From Spisula solida (lineage: Eukaryota > Mollusca > Bivalvia > Venerida > Mactridae), in NCBI GenBank assembly GCA_947247005.1, contig OX365948.1:39684601-39748600 (forward strand): a stretch of DNA of 64,000 bases, given 5' to 3'. The stretch's first letter is position 1, and each line of letters opens with the position of its first letter. Below are positions 23,811 through 34,169 of the stretch, piece by piece. The translations under genes and the position numbers were made by a program. The notes beneath the pieces are model-generated. The model had not been told where the DNA came from, made no database searches, and worked only from the letters and a program-made list of their open reading frames with translations.

Positions 23811-24310
23811 AAACAAGAAGGCCCTTAGGTAACCTGAGTGATCATTCAGACAATATCAGAATTGGCCTAGATTTATTAGAGCTAATCAATGTGGCAAAGT
23901 TTCATTTCATAAAGATAAAGCCATAACATGTGTCCCTGGGTACTGTTTCATCTGAAGGCACTTACGAAAATCTTAAAGTTACGCTCAAATTTAAATTCTT
24001 AATTACTCTTTAAAACCTACACATTGTGAACTAGCATTGCTTGTAGAGGCTCATTGACTGAATAATTATTAATATTGAACGACCCTCTGCCACAATTTGT
24101 AGCTATTAAAGAGTTCTTAAGAATTTAAATTTGAACGTATGTTTAAGATTTCCGTAAGTGCTTTGATAAAACAGTACCCTGGTGTCTACACATGATTTAT
24201 CTATGATTTGACCTAGTGACCTAGTTTTTGGTATTTTTCAAAATAGTGACCATATTTATTGTGGATTATTGTGGAGAATGGACGAAAAATGATCACACAA
24301 GAAATATCAT
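23811..24310 (+). mobile_element. Degenerate GGGCCC-type pearl-like element, interrupted
   Basis: It starts AACAAGAAGGCCCTTAGGT and keeps the recognisable core words GGCCTAGATTTATT, AAGTTTCAT and, after an interruption at 23938-24179, ATTTATCTATGATTTGACCT and AGTGACCTAG. It is more diverged than the copies at 4248 and 38424, so it is an older insertion. Confidence 0.6.
23938..24179. mobile_element. Long-TIR MITE starting GGGTACTG, copy 1 (242 bp)
   Basis: Inverted terminal repeats of about 60 bp: GGGTACTGTTTCATCTGAAG... against the complement of ...GCTTTGATAAAACAGTACCC, continuing through CACTTACG, AAATCTTAA and CAAATTTAAATTCTTAA. A second copy is at 59097-59326. It sits inside the degenerate pearl-like element, between its CCTGG and TGTCTACAC words, which gives relative ages. 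Confidence 0.85.
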
Positions 24311-24732
24311 TGATTGTGATGAATACCCCCAGATAGTGCTGGACACAGTGACGTAGTATGAGACGTCTAAATTATGATGATATGCATATATGTCTAGTCT
24401 AACTTATATGCACAACTAGACTCGGTGCTGATCATTCATGCAAAGTTTCAATCAAATACGACTAACGGTTACAGAGAAATAGCCCGGACAAAATTTACAA
24501 GTGTAAAAAAACAAAGGGCCGTAACTCCCTTAAAATTATTCCGACCGACGTGCGTCGACGATATGCACAACTAGACTTGGTACTGATCAGTGATGCAAGT
24601 TTCGATGAAATACAACCAACGGTTGCAAAGAAATAGCGCAGACAAAATTTGTACGGATCAACGGACCGACCAACAGACCAACCTCAAGCATGACTCCAAT
24701 ATAGCCCCCGTATACAATGTATCTGGGGGTAT
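24298..24732 (-). mobile_element. Pearl-like element, 'CCCCCAGATA' subfamily, short copy
   Basis: The end at 24700-24732 forms a hairpin (TAGCCCCCGTATAC / GTATCTGGGGGTATA) followed by AAAAA. ATACCCCCAGATA at 24323-24335 is an exact inverted partner of TATCTGGGGGTAT at 24720-24732. Inside are two core repeats of about 155 bp containing ATGCACAACTAGACT. The same family in reverse orientation is at 36279-37131, where homology continues about 25 bp beyond the ATACCCCCAGATA side, so the 13 bp pair may not be the true outer termini. Confidence 0.65.
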
Positions 24733-24739
24733 AAAAAAC

Positions 24740-25154
24740 TCACTGCATGACTATTGATCTTACAAAAATATATATTCAACATCAATACAATTCATACAGA
24801 TTGCAATTCAATACAATAATTACCAATCTTCACACACAAATCAGAAGTCACCATGATTCAGCAGAATATGCTCTAATTAGTCTTCAGCTCAGATATATGC
24901 TGTTTGTTTAAACAGATTAAGTCAAAATATATTATTGTAGATTTATTTATTTCACAGAAACAAGTGGGTTATTGTGATATTTCTTTTTCAATTTATATCA
25001 AACCGACACAGAATACTTGAAGCAGTCTGTCAGACTCTCGTAACTTTTTTACCTCCTTCCACATGCAATGGATGCCATCTAAACAGAGGTGTGGATAGTA
25101 TATACAAATAATTGTATACATGTAGCTAGACATTGTTTGACAATCAACTTACAA
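24740..25154. other. Unassigned AT-rich sequence
   Basis: No supported feature. Confidence 0.4.
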
Positions 25155-26142
25155 CAGGCCTAGACACTAACTATTTTGGCCACTGGTCGGCAGTCATGGC
25201 GAAAGCCGTCGGACCATCGGACATGGCCGACGAGCGTCCATTTCGGGCCGACGAATCTCTGCAGTTCGTCAGTCCAAAAAGTCCGACGATATTGCCGCCA
25301 AAATCGTCAAATTAATCGCCGAAAATTTGTTTATTTTTGTGTTGGTAAGTGATTATCACGAGTATTTGTTTCTCACGCGCACCTTGCAGAACGGTGTCGA
25401 TATAAACATTTCACCTGAAGATTGAAAGGTGAACGATTTTCGTGAAGTTTTCGATAGTGCTCGTCAATTGTCGTCAATTTTCAAAATTAGCGTGTTTGAG
25501 AAGTTAAAATACCATAAAAATGCCACTCCTGGTAAGGCCTTAAAGCGTCCTTCTACCAATAATGATGATACAGTCAACAAAAAAATATTAGAACGGCAAT
25601 TTCAAATGCCATGGATGCAAAATCTTGAATGGCTTGTCTATGACAAGAACCTGAACATAATGACATGCAGCATTTGTGTTCAATCATATCCTTCAAGCAC
25701 TGAAACAAATTCAAATCTAAAACATTCTAACAAATTCATAACTGGAAGTAGTAACTTCAAAATTTCCTCAGTGATAGACTATCAAGAAGGGCCTTCCCAT
25801 CAAATTCAAAAAGCTGTTTCTGGATTAAACGCAAGATTCAGTTCTGCAGAAGATAATAACAACTCAAAGGCTGGCCAAGCCCTGCAGTAGGGGGGCGCAT
25901 GCCATACCCTTGTGTCAATATTACCAAGTTTTTTTTTCGGTCTGACGGATTCTCATTCGGTCTGACAGATCTTGTGAGCCCGTCAGACCGAATGTCCTAC
26001 TGAGTCCAAAATCCTTTCGCCATGACTGGGTCGGACAGGGCAAAAGCGCCCAATGTGTAAATAGGACAGCCAGAATTTTCACTGGTCCTTCTGGATTTTA
26101 ACTGGTCTCAGACCAGCAGACCAGTGTAAGTGTCGAGCCCTG
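25155..26142 (+). mobile_element. hAT-like DNA transposon, non-autonomous, complete ends
   Basis: Left end CAGGCCTAGACACTAAC (25155-25171) and right end GTAAGTGTCGAGCCCTG (26126-26142) are inverted repeats at 14 of 17 positions. The direct repeat CTTACAA abuts both ends (25148-25154 and 26143-26149), close to the 8 bp duplication made by hAT transposases. A further 15 bp inverted pair CAGTCATGGCGAAAG lies at 25191-25205 and 26014-26028. The ends are GC- and CpG-rich with repeated GGTCTGACGG words. Length is 988 bp, too short for a hAT transposase. The interior carries one zinc-finger-like frame. Confidence 0.8.
25432..25890 (+). pseudogene. TTF/ZNF862-type zinc-finger fragment inside the hAT-like element
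   Basis: An open frame of about 153 codons; the first in-frame Met is at 25606 and it ends at a TAG at 25888. Its second half reads ...MPWMQNLEWLVYDKNLNIM, TCSIC, ...KFITGSSNFKISSV..., PSH. This fits the TTF-type finger found at the N-terminus of hAT-related and ZNF862/KIAA1586-like proteins: W...WL.Y....M.C..C......F..G...F.....H..S..H. The two cysteines and the last histidine are present, but the expected first histidine is a tyrosine (IDYQEGPSHQ), so metal binding is probably lost. No dimerisation (hATC) or DDE region follows. The frame lacks a convincing start. An upstream GTAAGT (25345) and an acceptor-like CACCTTGCAG (25389) hint at former splicing. Family assignment is by motif reading only. 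Confidence 0.5.
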
Positions 26143-26226
26143 CTTACAATCAATAAGTAAAAATAATTTTTATCCTGATGTCCACTGCAAGTTATACATG
26201 TAATATACACAATGATAAAACTACAC

Positions 26227-26377
26227 TAATAAACTGACAGATCTTCAAAACTTTCAAAACGACCTATACAGAAAGCAAATAAACTGACAGATCTTCAAAA
26301 CTTTCAAAACAACCTATACAGAAAGCAAACAAACTGACAGATCTTCAAAACTTTCAAAACAACCGATACAGAAAGCA
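26227..26377. repeat. 50 bp tandem repeat, three copies
   Basis: Unit contains AAACTGACAGATCTTCAAAA and CTTTCAAAACAACC.ATACA. Copies differ by single bases. Confidence 0.9.
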
Positions 26378-26439
26378 GAGATGAAATAATTTGTGACTTA
26401 CCTACACTACAAAATATATTGTCATAAAACTTGTGGCTG

Positions 26440-28717
26440 TCCAAACTTAGTCATCCACAACTAGTGTATACCGTATCTGACCTGAAGGATAAAATGTAAA
26501 TAAATCAGACATGCACACATAATTAACACTACATACATATCTGTCATATTATAGCAAGATAAATAATTGGCTGCATCATGTAATTGTATTGTAATCATGT
26601 TTTTTTTCTAACAGGGGTGTAGCAGTGTCGAATGAGAGTGTACGCCCAAGGAGTGTGTTAGGGGGCCAGGGGTTTGACTTGTTGCTAAATAAAATTGTGT
26701 GAGTGGTCAGGGACTGGGGTGTTGCCTTGGAAAGGTTTTTACTCTGTATCAATGATACAGTTACCTGTGCCTATTAAAACGAGGCACTAATTTTATTGTA
26801 TATTAAGCGATTTTACTTCCACTTTTACTGTTCACACTCCTTTTTTGTACTATTTTTATAGTGTACGCCCATAAGCCCTGCATGGTTTATGCCCGGCTAT
26901 GTGTCCGGAAATATAATATAATACCAAATACAGGCCTTTGGGCAATAAGTGTTGGATTATAACACATACAATTGAATTACCTGCTGGTTGAAAACCCAGA
27001 AGGGGACTAATAACTTTATTTCAGAAAACCATAAAGCATTGTGTTACAACATTATGTAATATAAAACAACAATGAAAGATAGGTGCAACCCTAGGGCTAT
27101 AGTAGCAATACTATTTGGAAAACATTTTTAAATTGTTATATGACAAGCAAATATCTAGTGGTATTTTGTTCTTGATCAATGCATGCAGGACATTGGTGGA
27201 AGTTTTACAAGCAGATTTCGATCAGTCATTGTTCTCTGACAGTGGTTAAACCAGTTCTTAAAACTACTGTTACACATGGACACATGGACAGAAAACATCA
27301 TCCTATACAACATTGCAACATATACCAGAAAGGAATGATGTCCGTCCTAAGTATAGTCCAGTCAGGATATAAATCCAGTGACGCAGCGGTCGAGTCCACT
27401 ATAACTGTATAAACCCAATTATAAGGGCTTATACTGTACAAACAACTATAATTTCATGCTAAACTAACGAACTAAATTTCGCTCTACCAGTTTAGACAAT
27501 GGTTGTGTTATTTTGTGTACACATAAACTGCAACGTCACTGCCACAATATCCTAACTGGACTATATGTATACATCAAAAATAAATAATTGATGACGTCAT
27601 AATTATATGTGTACTTATAATGACATTATGACGTATCGTTTCAATAGTTATGTTTGTTATAATGTTATACCCCTGAAGAGCCTGTAAGGCGAGATGCATT
27701 GGGTTTTTAATTAAATTATGAAGTTTCGTCTTTTTTTTTATTACATAACATGGTATCTTTAATGAATATGAACACATGAAGAAACATTAGAATGAATACA
27801 ATTATTCCTGTGAAGAATGGACACACACAGTACATTAGTTACAGTAAATGGTATTTTACCAAATCATGCCAATCCTGTACGCGTAGTTGGCAGCAAAAAA
27901 TTAATGAATAGTAAATACGGCGTTGTTTGTCTACATTGGGATATCCAACTACTGTGTTTTCAGCCAACCAGTAGCAGCTCATCAAGCAATTTCCATTAAT
28001 AATAATTAATAAAAAATATTTAACGATAATTCAAAGTCAGCATTAATCTAATACCACTGAATGGAAGAATAAAGCTCCGAGTCTGCCTGAGGCATGATGA
28101 GAAATGCTGATTCAGGAGCATGCACAGAATAATTTATCAAGTACTTAATATATTTTACTATCAATTCACTTAATGGAAAACTGCCAATTTTAGTTCATTG
28201 GAGAGATAGTACTGGCAATGGTATTAATAGATCATTAACAAACAATGCTTTCTCTTAATCCATGTCACTTGGGATTTGAAATGGATAATTTTGAGGATTT
28301 TCACTAATGAGACAATGGTTGACACACCACTCATAACTAGGTCATCAAAATGTCTGACCTAATATCCCTTGGAGACTATGAAATAATCAACTGAAACTCA
28401 AAATAATGTATTGATTTTCTTGGGAAATGTTTTTTTTAAGTAAAAAGGCAGACCATGTTATTAGTCATGGAATATGAGAACTTTCACAGACCTGAAATCA
28501 GTTTTGCCACTTTTCATATGAGAAGAGTCCTGCTATACAATAGCCGACTGACCCGCTGAATTTTCCCATAATGTTGTATTTTATGTTCTACATGCCAATT
28601 TACTTAACCTTTGCAAACCCTTTTATTCTATAATAACTATACTTACTACACCATACTGATAAGAGATGAAGAGATGAGCTAGATTGTGTACACATCTCAT
28701 GTGCAGCTTTTTAGGAC
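26440..28717. other. Unassigned sequence with a pearl-like tail fragment
   Basis: A 27 bp piece at about 26985-27011 (GGTTGAAAACCCAGAAGGGGACTAA) is the hairpin end of the AGTCCCCTCCGGT subfamily without its body. AACAGGGGTGTAGCAGTG at 26615 looks hAT-like, but no matching right end was found. No gene is recognised. Confidence 0.4.
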
Positions 28718-28757
28718 AAATAACAAGAATGACCTCCCTTGTTGCTAAGGACAAATA
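28718..28757. repeat. 44 bp tandem repeat, isolated left unit
   Basis: AACAAGAATGACCTCCCTTG plus TTGCTAAGGACAAATA. This is one unit of the array that continues at 29645 beyond the inserted element. Confidence 0.85.
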
Positions 28758-29642
28758 CCGTATTTTTGCATGTATAAGACGCACATTTTTCCTCCCAGAA
28801 TCGAAACCAAAAGTTAGATGCGTCTTTTACAATGATATAGCCATTTTCCAAGTCTCCATCGGTAAAAAAACGAACTTTCATGAAGTCCACCATTTGTAAT
28901 AAAGGGGAAATAATTCATACTGGTTTGGTAGTGGCTAAGTGCCGTACCGTTCCGTACATTATGCGGATTTTAATACCATTGTATGTACGATCAATATAAA
29001 AATTTATAACTAGATAATTTATACATTTTTACAAAAATAATATTAATGAAAGTGTTTAAAAATTAAAATAATGTTTTTTTTAAAAGCAATCAATACTGTT
29101 TCACATTAAATGGCCCTACTTAGCAAGTTTTGCAAACAGTCTAATTACCGATTTGGAGTTGGATGTGTGCCATGTTTGCTAATTGACCAGGCTATAAAAA
29201 TCCATTGATAAGTTTAAGAAGGTGTTGACATGATGTTGAGAAGTTGTTTGCAAACTTGTGTTGAAAAGTTGTGACCCATTGTGATTATAGAGTGGAGATT
29301 TCAATGCTTACTCATACACTTTTGACACATGTCACAAACATGCTTCTCTGTTGTCAATATATTAACAACACTATTCACCATTCTTGGTTGTCAATAAATA
29401 AAAACAATTGCAGTTTTTCTGTTTTATTTTGACACCAGTTAACTTGTAATTATCACAATTTGGTAATTTTTACGGCGCGCCGAAAATACGAAAATGGCGG
29501 CCGAAAATACGTTTTTTTACTGTTTTTGCTCATATTTTCACAATTATTGCTCGATTTCCTTCAATTTTTTTTCCTCTGATTCTTCTCTCATTTTTTACCT
29601 GCGTGCAATACACGGCCGCGACTTTTACATGGGATTTTACGG
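28758..29642. mobile_element. TA-flanked DNA transposon-like insertion (885 bp)
   Basis: Left end CCGTATTTTTGCATGTATAA; the right end reads CTTTTACATGGGATTTTACGG. Imperfect inverted repeats (about 18 of 25) are bounded by TA on both sides. It splits a tandem repeat whose unit is identical on both sides, which fixes the insertion edges. The interior includes a GC-rich patch (CGGCGCGCCG near 29473). The open frames inside (60-71 codons) carry no transposase motif. Confidence 0.7.
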
Positions 29643-29644
29643 TA

Positions 29645-29835
29645 ACAAGAATGACCTCCCTTGTTGCTAAGGACAAAATAATTTAATAACAAGAATGACC
29701 TCCCTTGTTGCTAAGGACAAATAACAAGAATGACCTCCCTTGTTGCTAAGGACAAAATAATTTAATAACAAGAATAACCTCCCTTGTTGCTAAGGACAAA
29801 ATAATTTAATAACAAGAATGACCTCCCTTGTTGTT
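29645..29835. repeat. 44 bp tandem repeat, main array
   Basis: About five copies of AACAAGAATGACCTCCCTTG plus TTGCTAAGGACAAAATAATTT, with one shorter unit. Confidence 0.9.
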
Positions 29836-29899
29836 TAAGTTTATTTCTGTAATTCGTCTCATCTATACCTCCATACTGACTTTAGAAAATAACTAGAAG

Positions 29900-30065
29900 G
29901 GTTATGACACAAAGAGTAAGACCATAACTGCGGCAAAAGTCATCAGACTTAAATTCCTGCTCAGCTAGGCTCGGTACCAAGCATTCATGTGAAGTTTCAC
30001 TGAAATCGGACAAGTGGTTAATGAGTACAAGCACATAATATTTTGTGACATTAAACAAGACATAC
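29900..30065 (+). repeat. Pearl-core-like fragment
   Basis: It contains CTCGGTACCAAGCATTCATG and GTGAAGTTTCACTGAAATC, similar to the core at 47960-48060. No termini were found. Confidence 0.4.
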
Positions 30066-30471
30066 GGACATCAAGCACAAAATTAAAATATATGTTTCTA
30101 AATCCACTATGTGTGGGAAAAATTATCGGTGATGGTGAATTGGCATATCTATGGAGTAAAGGGTTAAATGGGTAGAACGACAGGGGAAGAAGATGAACAG
30201 TTAAAGTGCAGACAGATCAAAACAATATTTCTCCAAACAATTGGACAAGACATATTATTCTACGAGGACACAAATATGTAATCATCTCACAACTTTTTGC
30301 AATAACTTCAGACAGAATGACAATAAAACCATGATAAAAATAAATAATGTAGTGAGTAGGCTTTTAACAAGTACTGAGGAAGTGGTATATGTATTATACA
30401 GCACGAACAGTCAGAGACATTGCTGGTGACAAACTGCTTACATAATGAAAGGAAAACTTGCACTGGATCTA

Positions 30472-32503
30472 GATAGCGACACATAAAATAACAAGATACA
30501 GACACCCCTTGCCACTAGCCACACATAAAATAACAAGACACAGATACCTCCTTGCCACTAGGGACACATAAAATAACAAGACACAAATACCCCTTGCCAC
30601 TAGCAACACATAAAATAACATGAGACAGATACCCCCTTGCCACTAGCCACACATAAAATAACAAGACACAGATACCTCCTTGCCACTAGGGACACATAAA
30701 ATAACAAGACACAAATACCCCTTGCCACTAGCAACACATAAAATAACATGAGACAGATACCCCCTTGCCACTAGCAACACATAAAATAACATGACACAGA
30801 TACCCCCTTGCCACTAGGGACACATAAAATAACAAGACACAGATACCCCTTGCCACTAGTGGCACATAAAATAACAAGACACAGATACCCCTTGCCACTA
30901 GCAACACATAAAATAACAAGACACAGATACCCCCTTGCCACTAGGGACACATAAAATAACAAGACACAGATACCCCTTGCCACTAGCAACACATAAAATA
31001 ACAAGACACATATACCCCCTTGCCACTAGCCACACATAAAATAACATGACACAGATACCCCCTTGCCACTAGGGACACATAAAATAACAAGACACAGATA
31101 CCCCCTTGCCACTAGCCACACATAAAATAACAAGACACAGATACCCCCTTGCCACTAGCAACACATAAAATAACAAGACACAAATACCCCCTTGCCACTA
31201 GCGACACATAAAATAACAAGACACAGATACCCCCTTGCCACTAGCCACACATAAAATAACAAGACACATATACCCCTTGCCACTAGCCACACGTAAAATA
31301 ACAAGACACATATACCCCCTTGCCACTAGCGACATAAAATAACAAGACACAGATACCCCCTTGCCACTAGCCACACATAAAATAACAAGACACAGATACC
31401 CCCTTGCCACTAGCGACATAAAATAACAAGACACATATACCCCCTTGCCACTAGCGACACATAAAATAACAAGACACATATACCCCCTTGCCACTAGAGA
31501 CACATAAAATAACAAGACACAGATACCCCCTTGCCACTAGCGACACATAAAATAACAAGAGACATATACCCCTTGCCACTAGTGGCACATAAAATAACAA
31601 GACACAGATACCCCCTTGCCACTAGCCACACATAAAATAACAAGACACAGATACCCCCTTGCCACTAGGGACACATAAAATAACAAGACACAGATACCCC
31701 CTTGCAACTAGCGACACATAAAATAACAAGACACATATACCCCCTTGCCACTAGCGACACATAAAATAACAAGACACATATACCCCCTTGCCACTAGCGA
31801 CACATAAAATAACAAGACACATATACCCCCTTGCCACTAGCGACACATAAAATAACAAGACACAGATACCCCTTGCCACTAGAGACACATAAAATAACAA
31901 GACACAGATACCCCCTTGCCACTAGCCACACATAAAATAACAAGACCCAGAAACCCCCTTGCCACACATAAAATAACAAGACACAGATACCCCCTTGCCA
32001 CTAGCGACACATAAAATAACAAGACACATATACCCCTTGCCACTAGAGACACATAAAATAACAAGACACAGATACCTCCTTGCCACTAGCCACACATAAA
32101 ATAACAAGACACATATACCCCTTGCCACTAGAGACACATAAAATAACAAGACACAGATATCTCCTTGCCACTAGCCACACATAAAATAACAAGACACAGA
32201 AACCCCCTTGCCACACACAAAATAACAAGACACAGAAACCCCCTTGCCACACACAAAATAACAAGACACAGATACCCCCTTGCCACTAGCCACACATAAA
32301 ATAACAAGACACATATACCCCCTTGCCACTAGCAACACATAAAATAACAAGACACATATACCCCCTTGCCACTAGCAACACATAAAATAACAAGACACAA
32401 ATACCCCCTTGCCACTAGCGACACATAAAATAACAAGACACAAATCCCCCTTGCCACTATCAACACATAAAATAACAAGACACAGGCCCCCCCTTGCCAC
32501 ATC
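30472..32503. repeat. 43 bp minisatellite, about 47 copies
   Basis: Unit ACACATAAAATAACAAGACA + CAGATACCCCCTTGCCACTAGCG. Variants alternate GGG/CCA/CAA/CGA after CTAG, and some units drop the CACTAG segment. The minus strand is free of stops through several units, giving Leu/Val/Cys-rich frames of 60-105 codons that are not genes. A 128 bp trimer is duplicated exactly at about 30522-30778, showing higher-order structure. Confidence 0.95.
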
Positions 32504-32963
32504 ATTATGAAGTTTGATGATCATATGGGTACAGGGCAAATAAGCTTTCTGTTTATATATACATGGTTAGTTTTGCAACAGAGATCAGTGCCACCTTGGC
32601 CTTTAACCATAAAATAAATAGGTCAAGTAGAACTTGTCAAATAAGAAAGCAAAGCCAGATAATTTCTTATGCAGCAAATTAAATTAAACTTGGGCATTGA
32701 GTTGTTTAAATCCCATAAAAAAAGATCACAACAAATTGGACAGGAAGGCAGCACTCACCAGAAACAGCAGAGCAAGAAACCCTATCTGCAAAATTATAAT
32801 AGAACACTCTCAGTACTTTGATTTTGATTTCATTTCAGGATAATTTCAACATTAAAGAATCAAGATGCACAACCTGATCTTATAAATCTAATTTATCACT
32901 GAAATTGCCATCGTAACACAAGTATAAAATGCTATCAGTCTATAATATTAGATTCAAGTTTCC
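32504..32963. other. Unassigned sequence with a candidate micro-exon
   Basis: Apart from the 27 bp micro-exon candidate at 32759, no repeat or gene is visible. Confidence 0.4.
32759..32785 (-). other. Candidate 27 bp micro-exon
   Basis: On the minus strand the acceptor TTATAATTTTGCAG is followed by 27 bp and then the consensus donor GTGAGTGC. In one frame the 27 bp encode IGFLALLFL, which would be part of a membrane or signal segment. Both splice sites are strong, but a chance pair of this quality in 64 kb is not improbable. Confidence 0.2.
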
Positions 32964-33119
32964 TTAGAATATAACCTACATTATGAGCCAATGAAAACGC
33001 CGCATTTTCGCGGTTAAATGAAAATTTAATCATTAAAATTTTCTCTTCACAGACTTGACGTCATGCGTTGGCGCTAATTTCTATCGGCCAATCAGAATGC
33101 AAAATGTTATATTCTAAGT
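32964..33119. mobile_element. MITE family A, copy 2
   Basis: It begins TTAGAATATAACCTACATTA and ends TTATATTCTAA, as at 327, and is followed directly by hairpin element B. Confidence 0.8.
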
Positions 33120-33121
33120 TA

Positions 33122-33222
33122 GTTAGAACATATTAAGTAAATTTTAATGACTAAAAAGGCCTCGCTTCGCTTCGCTCGCTCCGACCTTTTTAATCATTAA
33201 AATTTACTTAATATGTTCTAAC
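33122..33222. repeat. 27 bp-arm hairpin element B, copy 2
   Basis: Arms at 33122-33148 and 33196-33222 are identical to those of copy 1 at 485-585. The loop again carries CTCGCTTCGCTTCGCTCGCT. Confidence 0.8.
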
Positions 33223-33517
33223 TATAACATAGTAATCATGTAATTTCTTAGAATCAAGAGTTTATGAATTGATCCATCACAAGGATATTTATTGAAGTGT
33301 GTTTGTGGCCTCTGCTACTTCTAATTCCAAGTATAAAGATTCATTGTTAATTAATTAGTAAATTAATTGCACAGGCAACTTATTCAATCAACAAAGAAAA
33401 TTGACAGAAAGTCGGCCAATAACTCTGCTCCACATACATGACATTGTGTAATAAACTGCACCAGAAAACAGCCAATACCTGACTGCTCTACATACATGTA
33501 TAATAAACTGCACCAGA

Positions 33518-33645
33518 AACAAGAGGGCCCAAAGGGCCATAGGTCGCTTACCTGTCCTAGTAGTTCATGCAGACCCCTTAATTGAAGCCTCTATTGCATG
33601 TACAAGGTTTTTATATTGTCTTATAAACCGGCGTTGAAATTTACA
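33518..33645 (+). mobile_element. GGGCCC-type pearl-like element, head (outer, interrupted copy)
   Basis: AACAAGAGGGCCCAAAGGGC begins a head that follows the canonical order through GCCTCTATTGCA, then is interrupted by MITE A at 33650 and the 4.55 kb element. Matching internal and tail sequence resumes at 38359 and ends at 41022. Confidence 0.6.
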
Positions 33646-33649
33646 TCAC

Positions 33650-33806
33650 TTAGAATATAACCTACATTATGAGCCAATGAAAACGCCGCCTTTTCGCGGT
33701 TAAATGAAAATTTAATCATTAAAATTTTCTCTTAACAGACTTGACGTCTTGCGTTGGCGCTAATTTCTATCGGCCAATCAGAATGCATAATGTTATATTC
33801 TAAGTT
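33650..33806. mobile_element. MITE family A, copy 3 (without hairpin B)
   Basis: Same termini and length as the copies at 327 and 32964. It is followed directly by TATATCCC instead of hairpin B. Confidence 0.8.
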
Positions 33807-33820
33807 ATATCCCTTCTCGA

Positions 33821-34165
33821 AAAAAAATGCACTTTTTACCAAAATGCACTTAAAAAGCGTATTTTTTCTGCGCTTTTTCTAAATAAGCGTATTTATTGTG
33901 CATTTTTCTCTAAAAAAGTGCACTCAAGTGCATTTTTCCTGCATCTTTAGCATAGAAGTGCATTTTTTCTGTATCTTTTACTGAAACAAGTGCATTTTAA
34001 GCGTATTTTTAATTCAAGAAGTGCACTTTTTACAAAGAAGCGTATTTATAGTGCATCTTTTGCAGATAGAGTGTATCTTTTTGATTCAAGAAGTACACTT
34101 TTTACAAGAGTGTATTTTAAGTGTATCTTTTGTAGATTAAGTGTATCTTTTTGATTCAAGAGGTT
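33821..34165. repeat. Left terminal motif array of the 4.55 kb element
   Basis: About 20 degenerate copies of GTGCATTTTT, GCGTATTTTT and GTGTATCTTT spaced 12-25 bp apart. No codon structure. Confidence 0.75.
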
Positions 34166-34169
34166 ATGT

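Noticed and set aside
26615..26890. Possible hAT-like element starting CAGGGGTGTAGC
   Set aside because: The only candidate right end (AAGCCCTG near 26880) shares just CAGGG; too weak.
30728..32264. Minus-strand frames with repeating VARGYLCLVILCVASGKG-like text
   Set aside because: By-product of the 43 bp minisatellite; the frame shifts with every unit and no non-repeat sequence is included.
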